Source: Streptosporangiaceae bacterium (GTDB taxonomy: Bacteria > Actinomycetota > Actinomycetes > Streptosporangiales > Streptosporangiaceae). From it: DNA of 38,811 bases. The translations under genes and the position numbers were made by a program. The notes beneath the pieces were generated by a model that did not search any database, had not been told where the DNA came from, and saw only the letters and a program-made list of their open reading frames with translations. The stretch lies in NCBI GenBank assembly GCA_030040155.1, contig JASHUG010000316.1, forward strand, positions 1 to 38,811, given 5' to 3'. This document shows, one piece after another, positions 26,750 to 36,283 of this stretch; position 1 is the first letter of the stretch; every line of letters begins with the position of its first letter.

Positions 26750-27640
26750 GTGCGAAAGGCTGATATTACGGTCGATCTTGTCCGCCGGCTGGTCGCGGAC
26801 CAGTTCCCTGACTGGGCCCACCTGCCCGTGTGCCCGGTCGAGGTCGACGGCTGGGACAACGCCACGTTCCGGCTCGGCGAGACCATGTCGGTCCGGCTGC
26901 CCAGCACCGAGCACTACGTCGAAGCCGTAGAGAAAGAGCAGCGCTGGCTGCCGGTCCTGGCCCCGCAGCTGCCGCTGCCCATCCCAGTTCCGCTCGGACT
27001 GGGCCGGCCGGGCTGCGGCTTCGCGCGTCCGTGGTCGGTGTACCAGTGGATCGAGGGTGATCCGGTCACTGAGGAAACGGTCAAGGACATGCCTGCGCTC
27101 GCGGCCGACATAGCCGACTTTCTCGCCGCTTTGTACCAGATCGACCCGGCCGGTGGACCGGAACCCGGACTCCACAACTGGTACCGCGGCGGGCCGCCAG
27201 CCGTCTTTGACGAGGACACCCGGAAGGCGCTGGCCGTGTTGGAGGGGCACATTGACACGACGCTCGCCGCCGAGGTCTGGCAGGCGGCTCTCGACTGCCC
27301 GGTCGACGGTCCTCCGGTCTGGTTTCACGGCGACGCTCAGCCTGGCAACCTGCTGCTGCGGAACGGCCGCCTCGGCGCCGTTATCGACTTCGGCACGTCG
27401 GGCGTGGGCGACCCGTCCTGCGACACCACGATCGCCTGGACGTTCCTGTCCGGTGAGAGCGCTCGCGTATTCAAGGAGCGGCTGCCGGTCGATGCCGCTA
27501 CCTGGGTCCGCGGCCGCGGCTGGGCGATCTGGAAAGCCATGATCGTCCTCGTCGGCGCGCTCGAGAACGATCCGCAGGACGCTGCCTACACCAAGAACGT
27601 CATCGAGAAGATCCTCGACGACCACCTGGCGGCCGGCTGA
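26750..27640 (+). CDS. Aminoglycoside phosphotransferase (APH) family protein
   Basis: WFHGDAQPGNLLLRNGRLGAVIDFGTSGVGDPSCDTTIAWTFL (Brenner motif HGDxxxxN and IDFG). GTG start at 26750. Confidence 0.9.
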   Translation: MRKADITVDLVRRLVADQFPDWAHLPVCPVEVDGWDNATFRLGETMSVRLPSTEHYVEAVEKEQRWLPVLAPQLPLPIPVPLGLGRPGCGFARPWSVYQWIEGDPVTEETVKDMPALAADIADFLAALYQIDPAGGPEPGLHNWYRGGPPAVFDEDTRKALAVLEGHIDTTLAAEVWQAALDCPVDGPPVWFHGDAQPGNLLLRNGRLGAVIDFGTSGVGDPSCDTTIAWTFLSGESARVFKERLPVDAATWVRGRGWAIWKAMIVLVGALENDPQDAAYTKNVIEKILDDHLAAG

Positions 27641-27660
27641 CCAAGCCGAGTCGCGCCGGA

Positions 27661-28035
27661 CTACCGGCGGATGCGGGCGGCGAAGAGCTCGCGCAGGCTG
27701 ACGACGCCGCACACCTCCCGGCCTTCCACGACCGGCAGGTGGCGGAAGCCGCCCCGCAGCATAATCTGCGCGGCCTCCTCCGCGGTCGCGCTCGGGTCGG
27801 CTGACAGCGGGTCTGGGGTCATCCACTCGGAGACGACCGACTCGCTCAGGTCTTCACCCGATGCCGCGGCCCGCAGCACGTCGCGCTCGGTCAAGATCCC
27901 GGCCAGGAATGCACCTTGCATGATCACGGCGGATCCGACGCTGGCCGCCACCATCCTGGCCGCCGCCTCTGCGACCGCGCAGTCCGGCGTGGCGCTGACG
28001 ACGGACGTGTTCATTAGATCGCGAAGCGTCGCCAT
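27661..28035 (-). CDS. CBS-domain pair protein
   Basis: LRDLMNTSVVSATPDCAVAEAAARMVAASVGSAVIM...GILTERDVLRA...VSEWMTPDPLSADPSATAEEAAQIMLRGGFRHLPVVEG: two CBS motifs. Confidence 0.9.
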   Translation of the reverse strand: MATLRDLMNTSVVSATPDCAVAEAAARMVAASVGSAVIMQGAFLAGILTERDVLRAAASGEDLSESVVSEWMTPDPLSADPSATAEEAAQIMLRGGFRHLPVVEGREVCGVVSLRELFAARIRR

Positions 28036-28037
28036 CG

Positions 28038-28280
28038 TTAGCCGCTCTCGCCGATCTCGTCCAGGTCAGGGTCGTCGAGCGCGGCCGCCCGCTCGGCCAG
28101 CTCGGCCGAGAGCATCGTCCACAAGGATCCGGCCCAGCCCGACAGGTGCGGCCACTTCTTCCAGAAGACCTGCAAGGTCGTCTCATCGAACTCGGTCAGC
28201 GCGCGCTGCGCAGGCATGCTGCTCGCCACTTCTTCCAGCTCGTGGATGAGTTCCAGGAACCTGTCAGCAATCTCGTCCAC
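28038..28280 (-). CDS. Small hypothetical protein, likely co-transcribed with the CBS gene
   Basis: 80 aa, 2 bp upstream of the CBS gene on the same strand. Confidence 0.5.
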   Translation of the reverse strand: MDEIADRFLELIHELEEVASSMPAQRALTEFDETTLQVFWKKWPHLSGWAGSLWTMLSAELAERAAALDDPDLDEIGESG

Positions 28281-28593
28281 CGGCGAACCTCCAGAACGCC
28301 GACTGCCGTCCGCCGGCAGCGACTGAGTTTGACATTGACGGTAACCGACAGCGCGGTCGCGGTCACGGACATCTTCGGGAGCGGGCCCGAGGGCGCAGGC
28401 TCAGGCCGCTGGCATCTTCCAGATGCCGGTCATCGGCCGCCAGGACCGCCATCGTTCTCGTCCCAGGTGAGGGATCACCAGGCTGTCGTGCGTCATTGCC
28501 TACGTTACGTAGCCGCCAAAGTGCATCCGCAGCCAGGTGTCACTGGCGCCGCAACAATCGTGCATATCCCCACAAAGACTCAACTGCGGCCAG

Positions 28594-29145
28594 TTAGACG
28601 CGGACCTCGAAGTACATCGTCGGATGCCAGAACGAATTCATCTCGTGGAATCCGACCAAGGTCCCGGTCGTCGCCGCGCCAAACGTCCAGTTGCCCCCGG
28701 CATACAGCTCGACGTGACCCGAGCCAAAGAACGCCAGGTCACCGCGCTGCGCCTTCCACTTGGGGATCCGTACGAGCCGCCAGCTGTCGAGCATCTCGTA
28801 GGTGGTCCGCGGCAGCGTCACGCCCGCTGCCCGGTACGCGGCGTAGACAAGCCCAGAGCAGTCGAAGCCGAAAGGCCCGATGCCACCCCAAATGTAAGGC
28901 TTGCCGCGCTGGCGCAGTGCCCATCGCCAGGCTCTGATCCGGACCCGCGCCGCCCTTGCCGCCGCCGCTGCGGCCGGGCTTCTCGCCGCCTGAGAGGGCG
29001 GTCTGATGGACGACGCACGGGCAGGAACGGGCTGTGAAAGCCCTGCGGTTCCGACGACTACGAGGATTGCCGCGAGCGCGGCCAGCATCACGCCGCGCAG
29101 GTGAATACTTAGACGAGTAGCGCGGCGTCTGATGCCTTCGCTCAC
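28594..29145 (-). CDS. NlpC/P60 family cell-wall hydrolase, secreted
   Basis: Signal-like N-terminus LRGVMLAALAAILVVVGTAGLSQPVPARA; RQRGKPYIWGGIGPFGFDCSGLVYAAYRAAGVTLPRTTYEM...GDLAFFGSGHVELYAG (Cys/His). GTG start at 29145 preferred. Confidence 0.88.
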   Translation of the reverse strand: MSEGIRRRATRLSIHLRGVMLAALAAILVVVGTAGLSQPVPARASSIRPPSQAARSPAAAAAARAARVRIRAWRWALRQRGKPYIWGGIGPFGFDCSGLVYAAYRAAGVTLPRTTYEMLDSWRLVRIPKWKAQRGDLAFFGSGHVELYAGGNWTFGAATTGTLVGFHEMNSFWHPTMYFEVRV

Positions 29146-29315
29146 ATACGCCTTTCTGACGCAGTTGCGCCCGGACGCAACACGGGCGCCTGACATTCCA
29201 CATCGTGGCAGCCCGGCTTGTACCCAGGCGCTAATGCGCCGACACCCGCTGAAGGCTCTATCCGGGGACTGCCGGCCTTTCTAGCCCGACGCTTAGCCGG
29301 CCCTTTCCGCAATTC

Positions 29316-29693
29316 CTACCGTTCGGCCAACCGCGGACCGTGCTGCCACACCCCAATGGCGTTACCCGCCGGATCAGCGGTCATCGCGACCCAGAGGTCA
29401 CCTTCTGGATAAGGCTCGGTGCTGACCTTGCCGCCCGCGTTGCGGACCTTGTGCAGGGTCTCGTCGATATCCTGCACATATATATAAGGCACTACGCCCG
29501 CCTCGCCCGCTACCGGCAGGTCCGGCATGAAATGGCCGATAACGTGTCCGGTCCCGTCCTCGAAGCTGGCCGAACCGGGCCGGACCTTCCACCCGAAGAC
29601 GGCCGGATAGAACTCAGCCGCACGTGCCGGATCCGGGGCCGGGATGCGCATATAGGACAAGCCGCCCGGCCGGAACACCGAGACCTCTGCCAC
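29316..29693 (-). CDS. VOC (glyoxalase/bleomycin-resistance) family protein
   Basis: VFRPGGLSYMRIPAPDPARAAEFYPAVFGWKVRPG...YIYVQDIDETLHKVRNAGGKVSTEPYPEGDLWVAMTADPAGNAIGVWQ. Confidence 0.85.
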   Translation of the reverse strand: MAEVSVFRPGGLSYMRIPAPDPARAAEFYPAVFGWKVRPGSASFEDGTGHVIGHFMPDLPVAGEAGVVPYIYVQDIDETLHKVRNAGGKVSTEPYPEGDLWVAMTADPAGNAIGVWQHGPRLAER

Positions 29694-30093
29694 CTGCCTG
29701 ATGCTACGCCGGTCAAGGCCGGTCAAGGCAACCGGCCGAAATGGCGAGAAGTTGCCCAGGGCGGCGTGTCCGGGTCTTGTGCAGGAAAGGGCGGAGACGC
29801 GCGACGGCAATGGCAGGCCGCTGGCCGCGGTGCCGAGCAATCCGGGACCCTGTCGGGCTCGTGTCCAGCATCGACCGACGTCGAGACCTTCCTCGCGCCG
29901 ATCGACTCGATGAGGCGCTGAGGCGGACAAGATCACTTCTGGCAGCCCTCGCGGTCACGAGCGGGTAAACCGCGGGCCGGGTGACGCCCTCCCAGTCCTA
30001 AAGATTTTGATTTGTCAGCGCACCAGAAGCTGGCTCACCTCCCTCGCGGGGGGGTAGGACTTATCCGAAGGGGCGGCTGACAGGAGGTCACCC

Positions 30094-31482
30094 GTGCCGG
30101 GGTTCGCGCTCGACGTTCAGTCCACGCTCGCGGGGCGCGCAGCGCTGCTGCGCGATGCCTGCGAACGGGCGTTGGCCTACCTCGATGGCGTTGCGGACCG
30201 GCCGGTCGCGCCAGGCGAGCAGGCAGTCGACGGCCTGGCAGAGCTGGGCTTTCCGCTGCCAGAGCGAGGGCTGGGCGGGACGCAGGCGCTGCGCCTGCTC
30301 GACGAGCTCGGTTCCCCGGCCACAGTCGCCAGCAACGGCCCGAGGTACTTCGGATTCGTCACCGGCGGGGCCCTTCCCGCGGCCCAGGCCGCCGCATGGC
30401 TAAGTGCGGGCTGGGATCAGAACGCTGCCCTCAGCGTGATGTCTCCGGTCGCGGCGCGCTGCCGCGACGTGGCGATCGGCTGGATCGCGGAGCTGCTCGG
30501 CCTGCCGCCCGGCACCAGCGGTGCGTTCGTCACCGGCGCCACCATGGCCAACGCGACCTGCCTGGCAGCGGCGAGGGACGCCATGCTGACCCGCTGCGGC
30601 TGGGATGCCGCCAGCCAGGGCCTGATCGGCGCACCGGCCGTCACCGTAGTCGTCGGGGCCGAGGTGCACACGACCCTGCGCAAGGCCCTCGGCATCATCG
30701 GCCTGGGCCGCGATCGCGCCGTCGTCCTGCCGGCGGACAGCCAGGGCCGCATTGACGCGCGCGACCTGCCGGAGATAACCGCCCCGGCCATCGTCTGCCT
30801 GCAGGCCGGGAATGTGAACACCGGGGCAAGTGACCCCTTCGGCCCCCTGGTCGAGTGGGCGGCCAAGCGCCAGGCCTGGGTACACGTGGACGGTGCGTTC
30901 GGGTTGTGGGCCGCGGCCTCGCCGACGACCAGGGCCCAGGTCGCCTTCGTGGAGCAGGCCGACTCGTGGGCGACAGACTGCCACAAGTGGCTGAACACGA
31001 CCTACGACTGTGGCCTGGCCCTGGTGTCTGACCTGGGGACGCTGCGCCGCTCTATGGAGGCCACGGCATCCTACCTGCCGGGCTCTGAAGCCGAGGCCAT
31101 GGGCCTGAGTCCGGAGTCGTCCCAGCGCGCCCGTGGCGTCGAGGTCTGGGCGGTGCTCGCTTCGCTTGGCCGGGATGGCGTAGCCGAGCTGGTGGACCGG
31201 TGCCGCCGGCTCGCCCGGCGATTTGCCGATGGGATGCAGGCGGCGGGATTCGACGTGCTCAACGACGTAGTGCTGAACCAGGTGCTCGTGTCGTTCGGGT
31301 CGCAGCAGCGCACCGACTCGGTCATCGCGGCCGTCCAGGACGAGGGAACCTGCTGGTGTGGGCCGACGACATGGCACGGTCACCGGGCAATGCGCATGAG
31401 CGTTAGTGGCTGGAGCACGACAGAAGACGACATCGACCGGAGCATCGCTGCAGTGCGTGCGTGCGCGCTGCAGTCGACGTGA
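30094..31482 (+). CDS. PLP-dependent group II (aromatic amino acid type) decarboxylase
   Basis: VHVDGAFGLWAAASPTTR (PLP Asp) and ATDCHKWLNTTYDCGLALV (PLP Lys). GTG start at 30094 after AGGAGGT. Confidence 0.88.
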   Translation: MPGFALDVQSTLAGRAALLRDACERALAYLDGVADRPVAPGEQAVDGLAELGFPLPERGLGGTQALRLLDELGSPATVASNGPRYFGFVTGGALPAAQAAAWLSAGWDQNAALSVMSPVAARCRDVAIGWIAELLGLPPGTSGAFVTGATMANATCLAAARDAMLTRCGWDAASQGLIGAPAVTVVVGAEVHTTLRKALGIIGLGRDRAVVLPADSQGRIDARDLPEITAPAIVCLQAGNVNTGASDPFGPLVEWAAKRQAWVHVDGAFGLWAAASPTTRAQVAFVEQADSWATDCHKWLNTTYDCGLALVSDLGTLRRSMEATASYLPGSEAEAMGLSPESSQRARGVEVWAVLASLGRDGVAELVDRCRRLARRFADGMQAAGFDVLNDVVLNQVLVSFGSQQRTDSVIAAVQDEGTCWCGPTTWHGHRAMRMSVSGWSTTEDDIDRSIAAVRACALQST

Positions 31483-32090
31483 ACCACACGCTGGCAGTCG
31501 GCGCCCTTGCGTGCTGGCTGCTAGCAGAGGCACTGGGCCTGCTCATGCTGAGTAAGTGGGTCTCCAGCGGTGCCGCCCGGCTGCGGAAGACTAGGCCCGA
31601 CGGCATGTCGCTGCCGGTCCTGGCGAGTCACGCTGGCCTGAATCTCACCGGGATGCTGTGCTGGGTCGCTTTTGTCCTCAGCAAGGCGCCGGTCGCGGCC
31701 TGGCTAGCGCTCTCGTTCATGGTTCCGGCCATTGGCCTCGGCGTCTCTACCGTGAGTGTCTGGACGCCGTATCCGGTGAAGCGAGCGCAGCCGGAGGTAG
31801 AGCGGTTCCCCGGTGACGAGCTGGAGGGCCGCGCGCCCATAGGGTCAGGCGGCCAGGTCGACTGGCGGCACGCTTCAATTCCCGACGAGGTCCTGGCCCG
31901 GGCGATGGAGGACGAGGCCTTCGCGAGCAAGCTGGCCGAAGACCTGCTCATTCGCAACCTGGCGTACGAGGCGCGGACCACCGAGCGCACGGTCCGGCTT
32001 GACGTACGAGCTGCTATCCCGCTCGCCCATGGGGTACTTGCCATCGCCACGTTCCTGCTGGCGACGCTCGCGGCCATCAGCGCGTCGTAA
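31479..32090 (+). CDS. Hypothetical membrane protein, translationally coupled to the decarboxylase
   Basis: GTGA overlap with the upstream stop; several hydrophobic helices (TLAVGALACWLLAEALGLLML, LNLTGMLCWVAFVL, WLALSFMVPAIGLGV, LAHGVLAIATFLLATLAAI). Confidence 0.6.
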   Translation: MNHTLAVGALACWLLAEALGLLMLSKWVSSGAARLRKTRPDGMSLPVLASHAGLNLTGMLCWVAFVLSKAPVAAWLALSFMVPAIGLGVSTVSVWTPYPVKRAQPEVERFPGDELEGRAPIGSGGQVDWRHASIPDEVLARAMEDEAFASKLAEDLLIRNLAYEARTTERTVRLDVRAAIPLAHGVLAIATFLLATLAAISAS

Positions 32091-32257
32091 ACCGAGCCAT
32101 CGGACGACGTGCGGGTGCCAGGGCAAATTGCCGGAGTTATGACACCGGCCGGCGCCCGCACTGAGGCCGGGTGGATGCAGAAGACCCCGGACCGGGTAAT
32201 GCAGTCGCGTAATAAAACTTCGCCCTAGGGGACTGATCCACCACGCAGAGGTCAGAC

Positions 32258-32587
32258 ATGTATAGCGAACTCACCGTGCCTGATTTTCCGGACCTGCCGG
32301 AACTGGCCGACAGCATCGGGCCAGCGGAGGCAGAACGGGCGTTGCCCGACATCCTCGCGGCCGTTGCCGGTGCCAACCGCATACTTTCCAGCAACGAGCC
32401 GGCGCCCATCACCGCACCGCAGGCCGAGACGCTGGCCGGCTACACGGCGGGCCTAGTCGAAAAGCTCAGGCAGTGGCTCCAGGCGCTCTACGCACGGCTG
32501 CGCGCCATCGCCCTTGCGCTGGGTGCTCTGTCGTACTCGGTCACGGTCGGGACATCGATCAGTGTCACGATTGGTTTCGGCGACTGA
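32258..32587 (+). CDS. Hypothetical protein
   Basis: 109 aa with ATG start; no family recognised. Confidence 0.45.
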   Translation: MYSELTVPDFPDLPELADSIGPAEAERALPDILAAVAGANRILSSNEPAPITAPQAETLAGYTAGLVEKLRQWLQALYARLRAIALALGALSYSVTVGTSISVTIGFGD

Positions 32588-32648
32588 GATCAGCCAGAAA
32601 GCAACGCCCGCCGTGCACCGCGGGCCCGAACCGCGATGGAGGATCCCG

Positions 32649-33068
32649 ATGAGCCAGGATGATCGCCCAAACCCGGAGACAGGCTTCGTTCTGACGCACT
32701 TCCTGGTCGTCGCCGATCAGGACCGGTCCCGTGACTTCTATGCGGACGTGTTCGGGGCGAAGGTCGTCCGGGAGCGCGATCCGGTCATCATGAAGCTGGC
32801 GAACAGCTGGCTCATCTTGAACGTAGGCGGAGGACCAACTGACGACAAGCCAACCGTCACGCTCATCACCCCGCCCGACCCCAATCAGACAAGCGCCTTC
32901 CTGAACATCCGGGTCGCTGACATCCAGGCTGTGTACCGCGATTGGTCTGCGCGCGGCGCCGAGTTCCTCACCGAGCCCAAGGACCATCCCAGCGAGTTCC
33001 GCGCATACATCCGCGACCCGGACGGCCACCTCATCGAGGTTGGCCAGTCGAAGGCCAGGACGGGCTAG
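32649..33068 (+). CDS. VOC (glyoxalase) family protein
   Basis: TGFVLTHFLVVADQDRSRDFYADVFGAKVVRERDPVIMKLAN...AFLNIRVADIQAVYRDWSARGAEFLTEPKDHPSEFRAYIRDPDGHLIEVGQS. Confidence 0.88.
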   Translation: MSQDDRPNPETGFVLTHFLVVADQDRSRDFYADVFGAKVVRERDPVIMKLANSWLILNVGGGPTDDKPTVTLITPPDPNQTSAFLNIRVADIQAVYRDWSARGAEFLTEPKDHPSEFRAYIRDPDGHLIEVGQSKARTG

Positions 33069-33102
33069 GGCTCGCCTTCTACCGCGCCGGCCACGTGCGA
33101 GA

Positions 33103-33134
33103 GTGCCCCGCCCCCTCGGGGAAGGGCGGGGCAC
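33103..33134. terminator. Strong bidirectional stem-loop between convergent genes
   Basis: GTGCCCCGCCC-cctcggggaa-GGGCGGGGCAC: perfect 11-bp GC-rich arms between the ends of convergent genes (33068 and 33220). Confidence 0.8.
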
Positions 33135-33219
33135 TGGTCCGCGCGGCCGGCCGTGCGATAGCCCAGGCGGGGGTGACCTGAGCCGGGGGTGGCATCGGCC
33201 GCGCGGCGGTCAGGAGGGG

Positions 33220-33975
33220 TCAGAAGCCGGGAGTGGCCGTGGAGATGTCGTAGTTCGACCCCCAGTACCACTGCGTGGCCGAAGACCCAGGCACCACGTG
33301 AGGCACACCGGTCGGGTCCGCGATCCACCAGCGCACGTGCGACTGCTCCGCGCCCGGCACCGCGGCGTGCACTGCCGACTGCGCGGCAGACCATTCCGAC
33401 CGCATTGTGTAGATGATCGCCTGTCCGCTCGGGTCGGCATGCAGCTTCTGCGCCGCCCAGCTGCCGGCCGCGGCCGGTGTCACATCACCAGGCTCGACGT
33501 CCAGGGCACTGGCTCGCGGGTCCGACCCGTTGGTGTCGATCCACAGCACCTTCTTGCCGGCCATCGCGCCCGGCGAGACCGCGAACGGCCCGTCGGCATA
33601 GGTGGCCTCTTCATGGCCCGACGGGATCGCCGACGGTGTCACCGAGTCATAGATCTCGTATGGCCGGGCCCGCGCGGAATCGCCTCGCACCGACGGCGCA
33701 TCCGCCCGGCGATCACTCACGAGCGTGGCATGCCGAGATACGGGCACGTGACGCTCAGCCGCAGTGCGGCGCTCGGTCGCCCCAAGCTGATCGCGCTCGT
33801 GTGCCACGGCGGCGACAGTCGCCGCGTGCTGGCCGGGCGTGTACGGCGAGGCGGCACCGACGGTCGCGGCAGTGGCGGTGCCCGCACCGGCCGCCAGCGC
33901 GGCGGCGGCGCCGAGAAGTGCTGCAGCCTTACGATGACCGCGCAGCGCATCGGTCAGTCGGGCAGTGCGGGGCAT
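33220..33975 (-). CDS. Secreted hypothetical protein
   Basis: Signal-like N-terminus RGHRKAAALLGAAAALAAGAGTATAA; C-terminal VLWIDTNGSDPRASALDVEPGDVTPAAAGSWAAQKL...WYWGSNYDIS. Possibly glycoside hydrolase-like fold; unassigned. Confidence 0.6.
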   Translation of the reverse strand: MPRTARLTDALRGHRKAAALLGAAAALAAGAGTATAATVGAASPYTPGQHAATVAAVAHERDQLGATERRTAAERHVPVSRHATLVSDRRADAPSVRGDSARARPYEIYDSVTPSAIPSGHEEATYADGPFAVSPGAMAGKKVLWIDTNGSDPRASALDVEPGDVTPAAAGSWAAQKLHADPSGQAIIYTMRSEWSAAQSAVHAAVPGAEQSHVRWWIADPTGVPHVVPGSSATQWYWGSNYDISTATPGF

Positions 33976-34283
33976 GAAGCGTCCTTCCTGTGGGGGGTTC
34001 CGCGCGGCCTGGGCGACTCGCCCGGTGTCCGTCACGGTGAGCAACGGGAGGTTCGACGTCGCGCGAGCGAAGCTGGTTTCGCACTGAGACCTACTTCACT
34101 ACTGGCGGGTAATGCTGCTGCCCGGTTATCCGGATATAGACCGGCAAACCGTCGGCGAAGACGGGCCAGCGGCCGACTGTCCGAGGGCAGAAACCGACCA
34201 GAAACGGCCGTTAAATGGGGTTCTGGGGTCGCCGACAGCCGGCGGAACCAGTACCGGCTAGGCCGCCCACGAGGTTGACCGCC

Positions 34284-35051
34284 CTATGCGGCCATCGGAG
34301 CCGTGGCCGTAGCCATGAGCCGGCGCATCAGGCCGAACGTCGGCAGCACGCTGACAGCCTCATCGTGGAGAGATTGCAGCGCCGCATCGTCGCCAGGGTC
34401 AAGCGCGGCTGCCTCCTCCCACATCGCCAGCTCGCGCTCCCGCCAGCCGGGCCGGTCCAGCACCTCGACGCTCGCGAAGCCGGCCCCGGTCAGCCCGCCG
34501 CCGAGGTCGACAAGGCGCAGTCGTTCCGGTATGCGCTCGTCGGCGCTGCTTGTTTCCCAGCAGGTCAGCACCGCCCGCCCGCCCGGACCAAGCACCCGCC
34601 GCAACTCCGCATAGGCGGCGGCTGGGTCACGTGCGAACTGAATGGCGTCGACGCACAGCACACCGTCGACCGAACCAGAATCCAGGCCGGTCGCGGCGAG
34701 GTCTGCGACCCGAAAGTCGGCCGCGCGACCCAGGCGCCGCGCGTGCTCACGGGCCTGGCGCACAGCCTCGGCGGAAAAGTCAACCCCGATCAGCGCGGCG
34801 CCGCTACGGCCCGCAACCTCCAGGCCGTAGCCGCCGCGGCCGCATGCGAGGTCGAGCAGCGTGGCACCCGGATTGAGTTGGAGGGCAGCCACAACCTCGC
34901 CGATGCCCTCCCAGCCCAGCAAGCTGCTCGACAGCAGGGCTGGCGGCAGGCCTAAGTGTCGCTGCACGATCTCGTCTTTGACCGGCGAGCCCGCCATATC
35001 GGCGTACCAGTTGTTGAACGTCGTCACCTCAGGCCACGGCTTTGGCGCCAT
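34284..35051 (-). CDS. Class I SAM-dependent methyltransferase
   Basis: ATLLDLACGRGGYGLEVAGRSGAALIGVDFSAEAVRQAREHA...DSGSVDGVLCVDAIQFARDPAAAYAELRRVLGPGGRAVLTCWE. Start at ATG 35051. Confidence 0.92.
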   Translation of the reverse strand: MAPKPWPEVTTFNNWYADMAGSPVKDEIVQRHLGLPPALLSSSLLGWEGIGEVVAALQLNPGATLLDLACGRGGYGLEVAGRSGAALIGVDFSAEAVRQAREHARRLGRAADFRVADLAATGLDSGSVDGVLCVDAIQFARDPAAAYAELRRVLGPGGRAVLTCWETSSADERIPERLRLVDLGGGLTGAGFASVEVLDRPGWRERELAMWEEAAALDPGDDAALQSLHDEAVSVLPTFGLMRRLMATATAPMAA

Positions 35052-35094
35052 TCGCCCAGTATGCACCCGAAGGATTGTGGTCGTCCGGTGCTGC

Positions 35095-35133
35095 GCCACG
35101 CTCGGCCCAAACCTGCCTGCGATTCGCTCGGAC
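35095..35133. repeat. 39-bp direct repeat, copy 1
   Basis: gccacgctcggcccaaacctgcctgcgattcgctcggac; 37/39 identical to 36283-36321. Confidence 0.9.
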
Positions 35134-35148
35134 CTGAGTTGGCTCACG
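35133..35148 (+). repeat. 16-bp inverted repeat, left arm
   Basis: cctgagttggctcacg; exact reverse complement of 36268-36283. Confidence 0.9.
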
Positions 35149-35197
35149 TTACGCGAACTGGCTAGCGAGTCGCCAGATGACGCCGTGGAGAGACCTC

Positions 35198-35839
35198 CTA
35201 TGCCGGGCGAGATGAGAAAACGAGAACCGCAAAGATGCCTGTACAGGCCCAGACAGCTATGAAGCCGACACCGAGGCAGTTGACGGTAACCCAGTTCTTT
35301 CCGCGCCCGCGGAACAGGGCCGGCAGGTGTTTATGCTCCCGCCTGCGTTCGGATTGCCTGCGGCCGACCAGCGAGTAGATCGACTCGGAGGTTTTTAGCA
35401 GCTCAAGCGAGGCGCCGACGTCGGCGAAATTCAGCCTGAACAGGTACCAGAAGATGACGGAGAGGCTAAAGCCAGCGAGAATGATGATGAGGCTGAACGC
35501 GAACACCTCCGCCCGAAGCTCAAGGCGGGCGGGTGATGTCATGCCAGCGACTACGCTGACCAGCGAAGCTGCAGTAGCGAGGAAGATCGACTCGGCGACA
35601 AGGAAGAACGCCACTCGCTGCGAAAGCTGATTGTCATCGTGAGCGAAGTACTGCCACAGCCTGTCTAGATCGCGCTCTTCGAGAGTGACCGGGCCTTGCA
35701 CTTGTCCCGCTATTTCTTCTGGCATCCCCCGCGCTTGCTGCGGCTCGCACATACCGGGCCGGTCGAGCGGTTGTCCCGGAGGTGGGCCCTCTTCCGGCAA
35801 GCGCTCGTAACCACCGGCCATATCAGGCTGCATCGGCAT
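35198..35839 (-). CDS. Putative 3-TM membrane protein, unassigned family
   Basis: Three hydrophobic helices (VAFFLVAESIFLATAASLVSVVAGM; VFAFSLIIILAGFSLSVIFWYLF; WVTVNCLGVGFIAVWACTGIFAVLVF). ATG at 35839 with upstream GGGAG. Confidence 0.6.
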   Translation of the reverse strand: MPMQPDMAGGYERLPEEGPPPGQPLDRPGMCEPQQARGMPEEIAGQVQGPVTLEERDLDRLWQYFAHDDNQLSQRVAFFLVAESIFLATAASLVSVVAGMTSPARLELRAEVFAFSLIIILAGFSLSVIFWYLFRLNFADVGASLELLKTSESIYSLVGRRQSERRREHKHLPALFRGRGKNWVTVNCLGVGFIAVWACTGIFAVLVFSSRPA

Positions 35840-36267
35840 CTCCCATTGCAGACGTTCAGATAAGAGACGGTTGTTCAGTGGTGCAGGGTTACCGGTCAGC
35901 TCGGCGACCACCGGCCAGCTAGCCTTCCTCGGGATCTCGGTAGGGCTCTTGGCGGGCCAGCCGAGCCACATGAAGACCTGCTGGGTTTGAGTTCTCTGGC
36001 GCTCATCCGCCTGCTATTGCGGCTCGTCGAGTGGCTCGTGCAGTTCCTGGACCTGCAGATCGGGAGCTGCGGCGAGTCTCGTCCGTCCGCTGCCGGTCGC
36101 AAGCCTGAGTGGACAACCTGCACCGCCGCTGCGCCCGACGCGGTCCTGACCGTCCAGACGTACGCGCGCACCACGCCGCTCTAAGGATCCGAATGAGTGC
36201 GCAGATTCGCTCAACAAAAGCCGGCAACCCGCAGGTCAGCGCGCTGAGGCCGCCGCAACTCCATGAT

Positions 36268-36283
36268 CGTGAGCCAACTCAGG
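36268..36283 (-). repeat. 16-bp inverted repeat, right arm
   Basis: cgtgagccaactcagg; exact reverse complement of 35133-35148. Confidence 0.9.

Noticed and set aside
28411-28427. 7-bp inverted repeat ggcatct-tcc-agatgcc
   Set aside because: Short stem expected by chance in GC-rich DNA; no other supporting feature.
29146-29300. c-di-AMP (ydaO-type) riboswitch upstream of the NlpC/P60 gene
   Set aside because: Such riboswitches precede many actinobacterial cell-wall hydrolase genes, but I could not identify the conserved sequence blocks here; an Infernal search would be decisive.
29711-29729. Tandem 10-mer ggtcaaggcc x2 upstream of the VOC gene
   Set aside because: Only two copies and low information; no basis for a regulatory claim.
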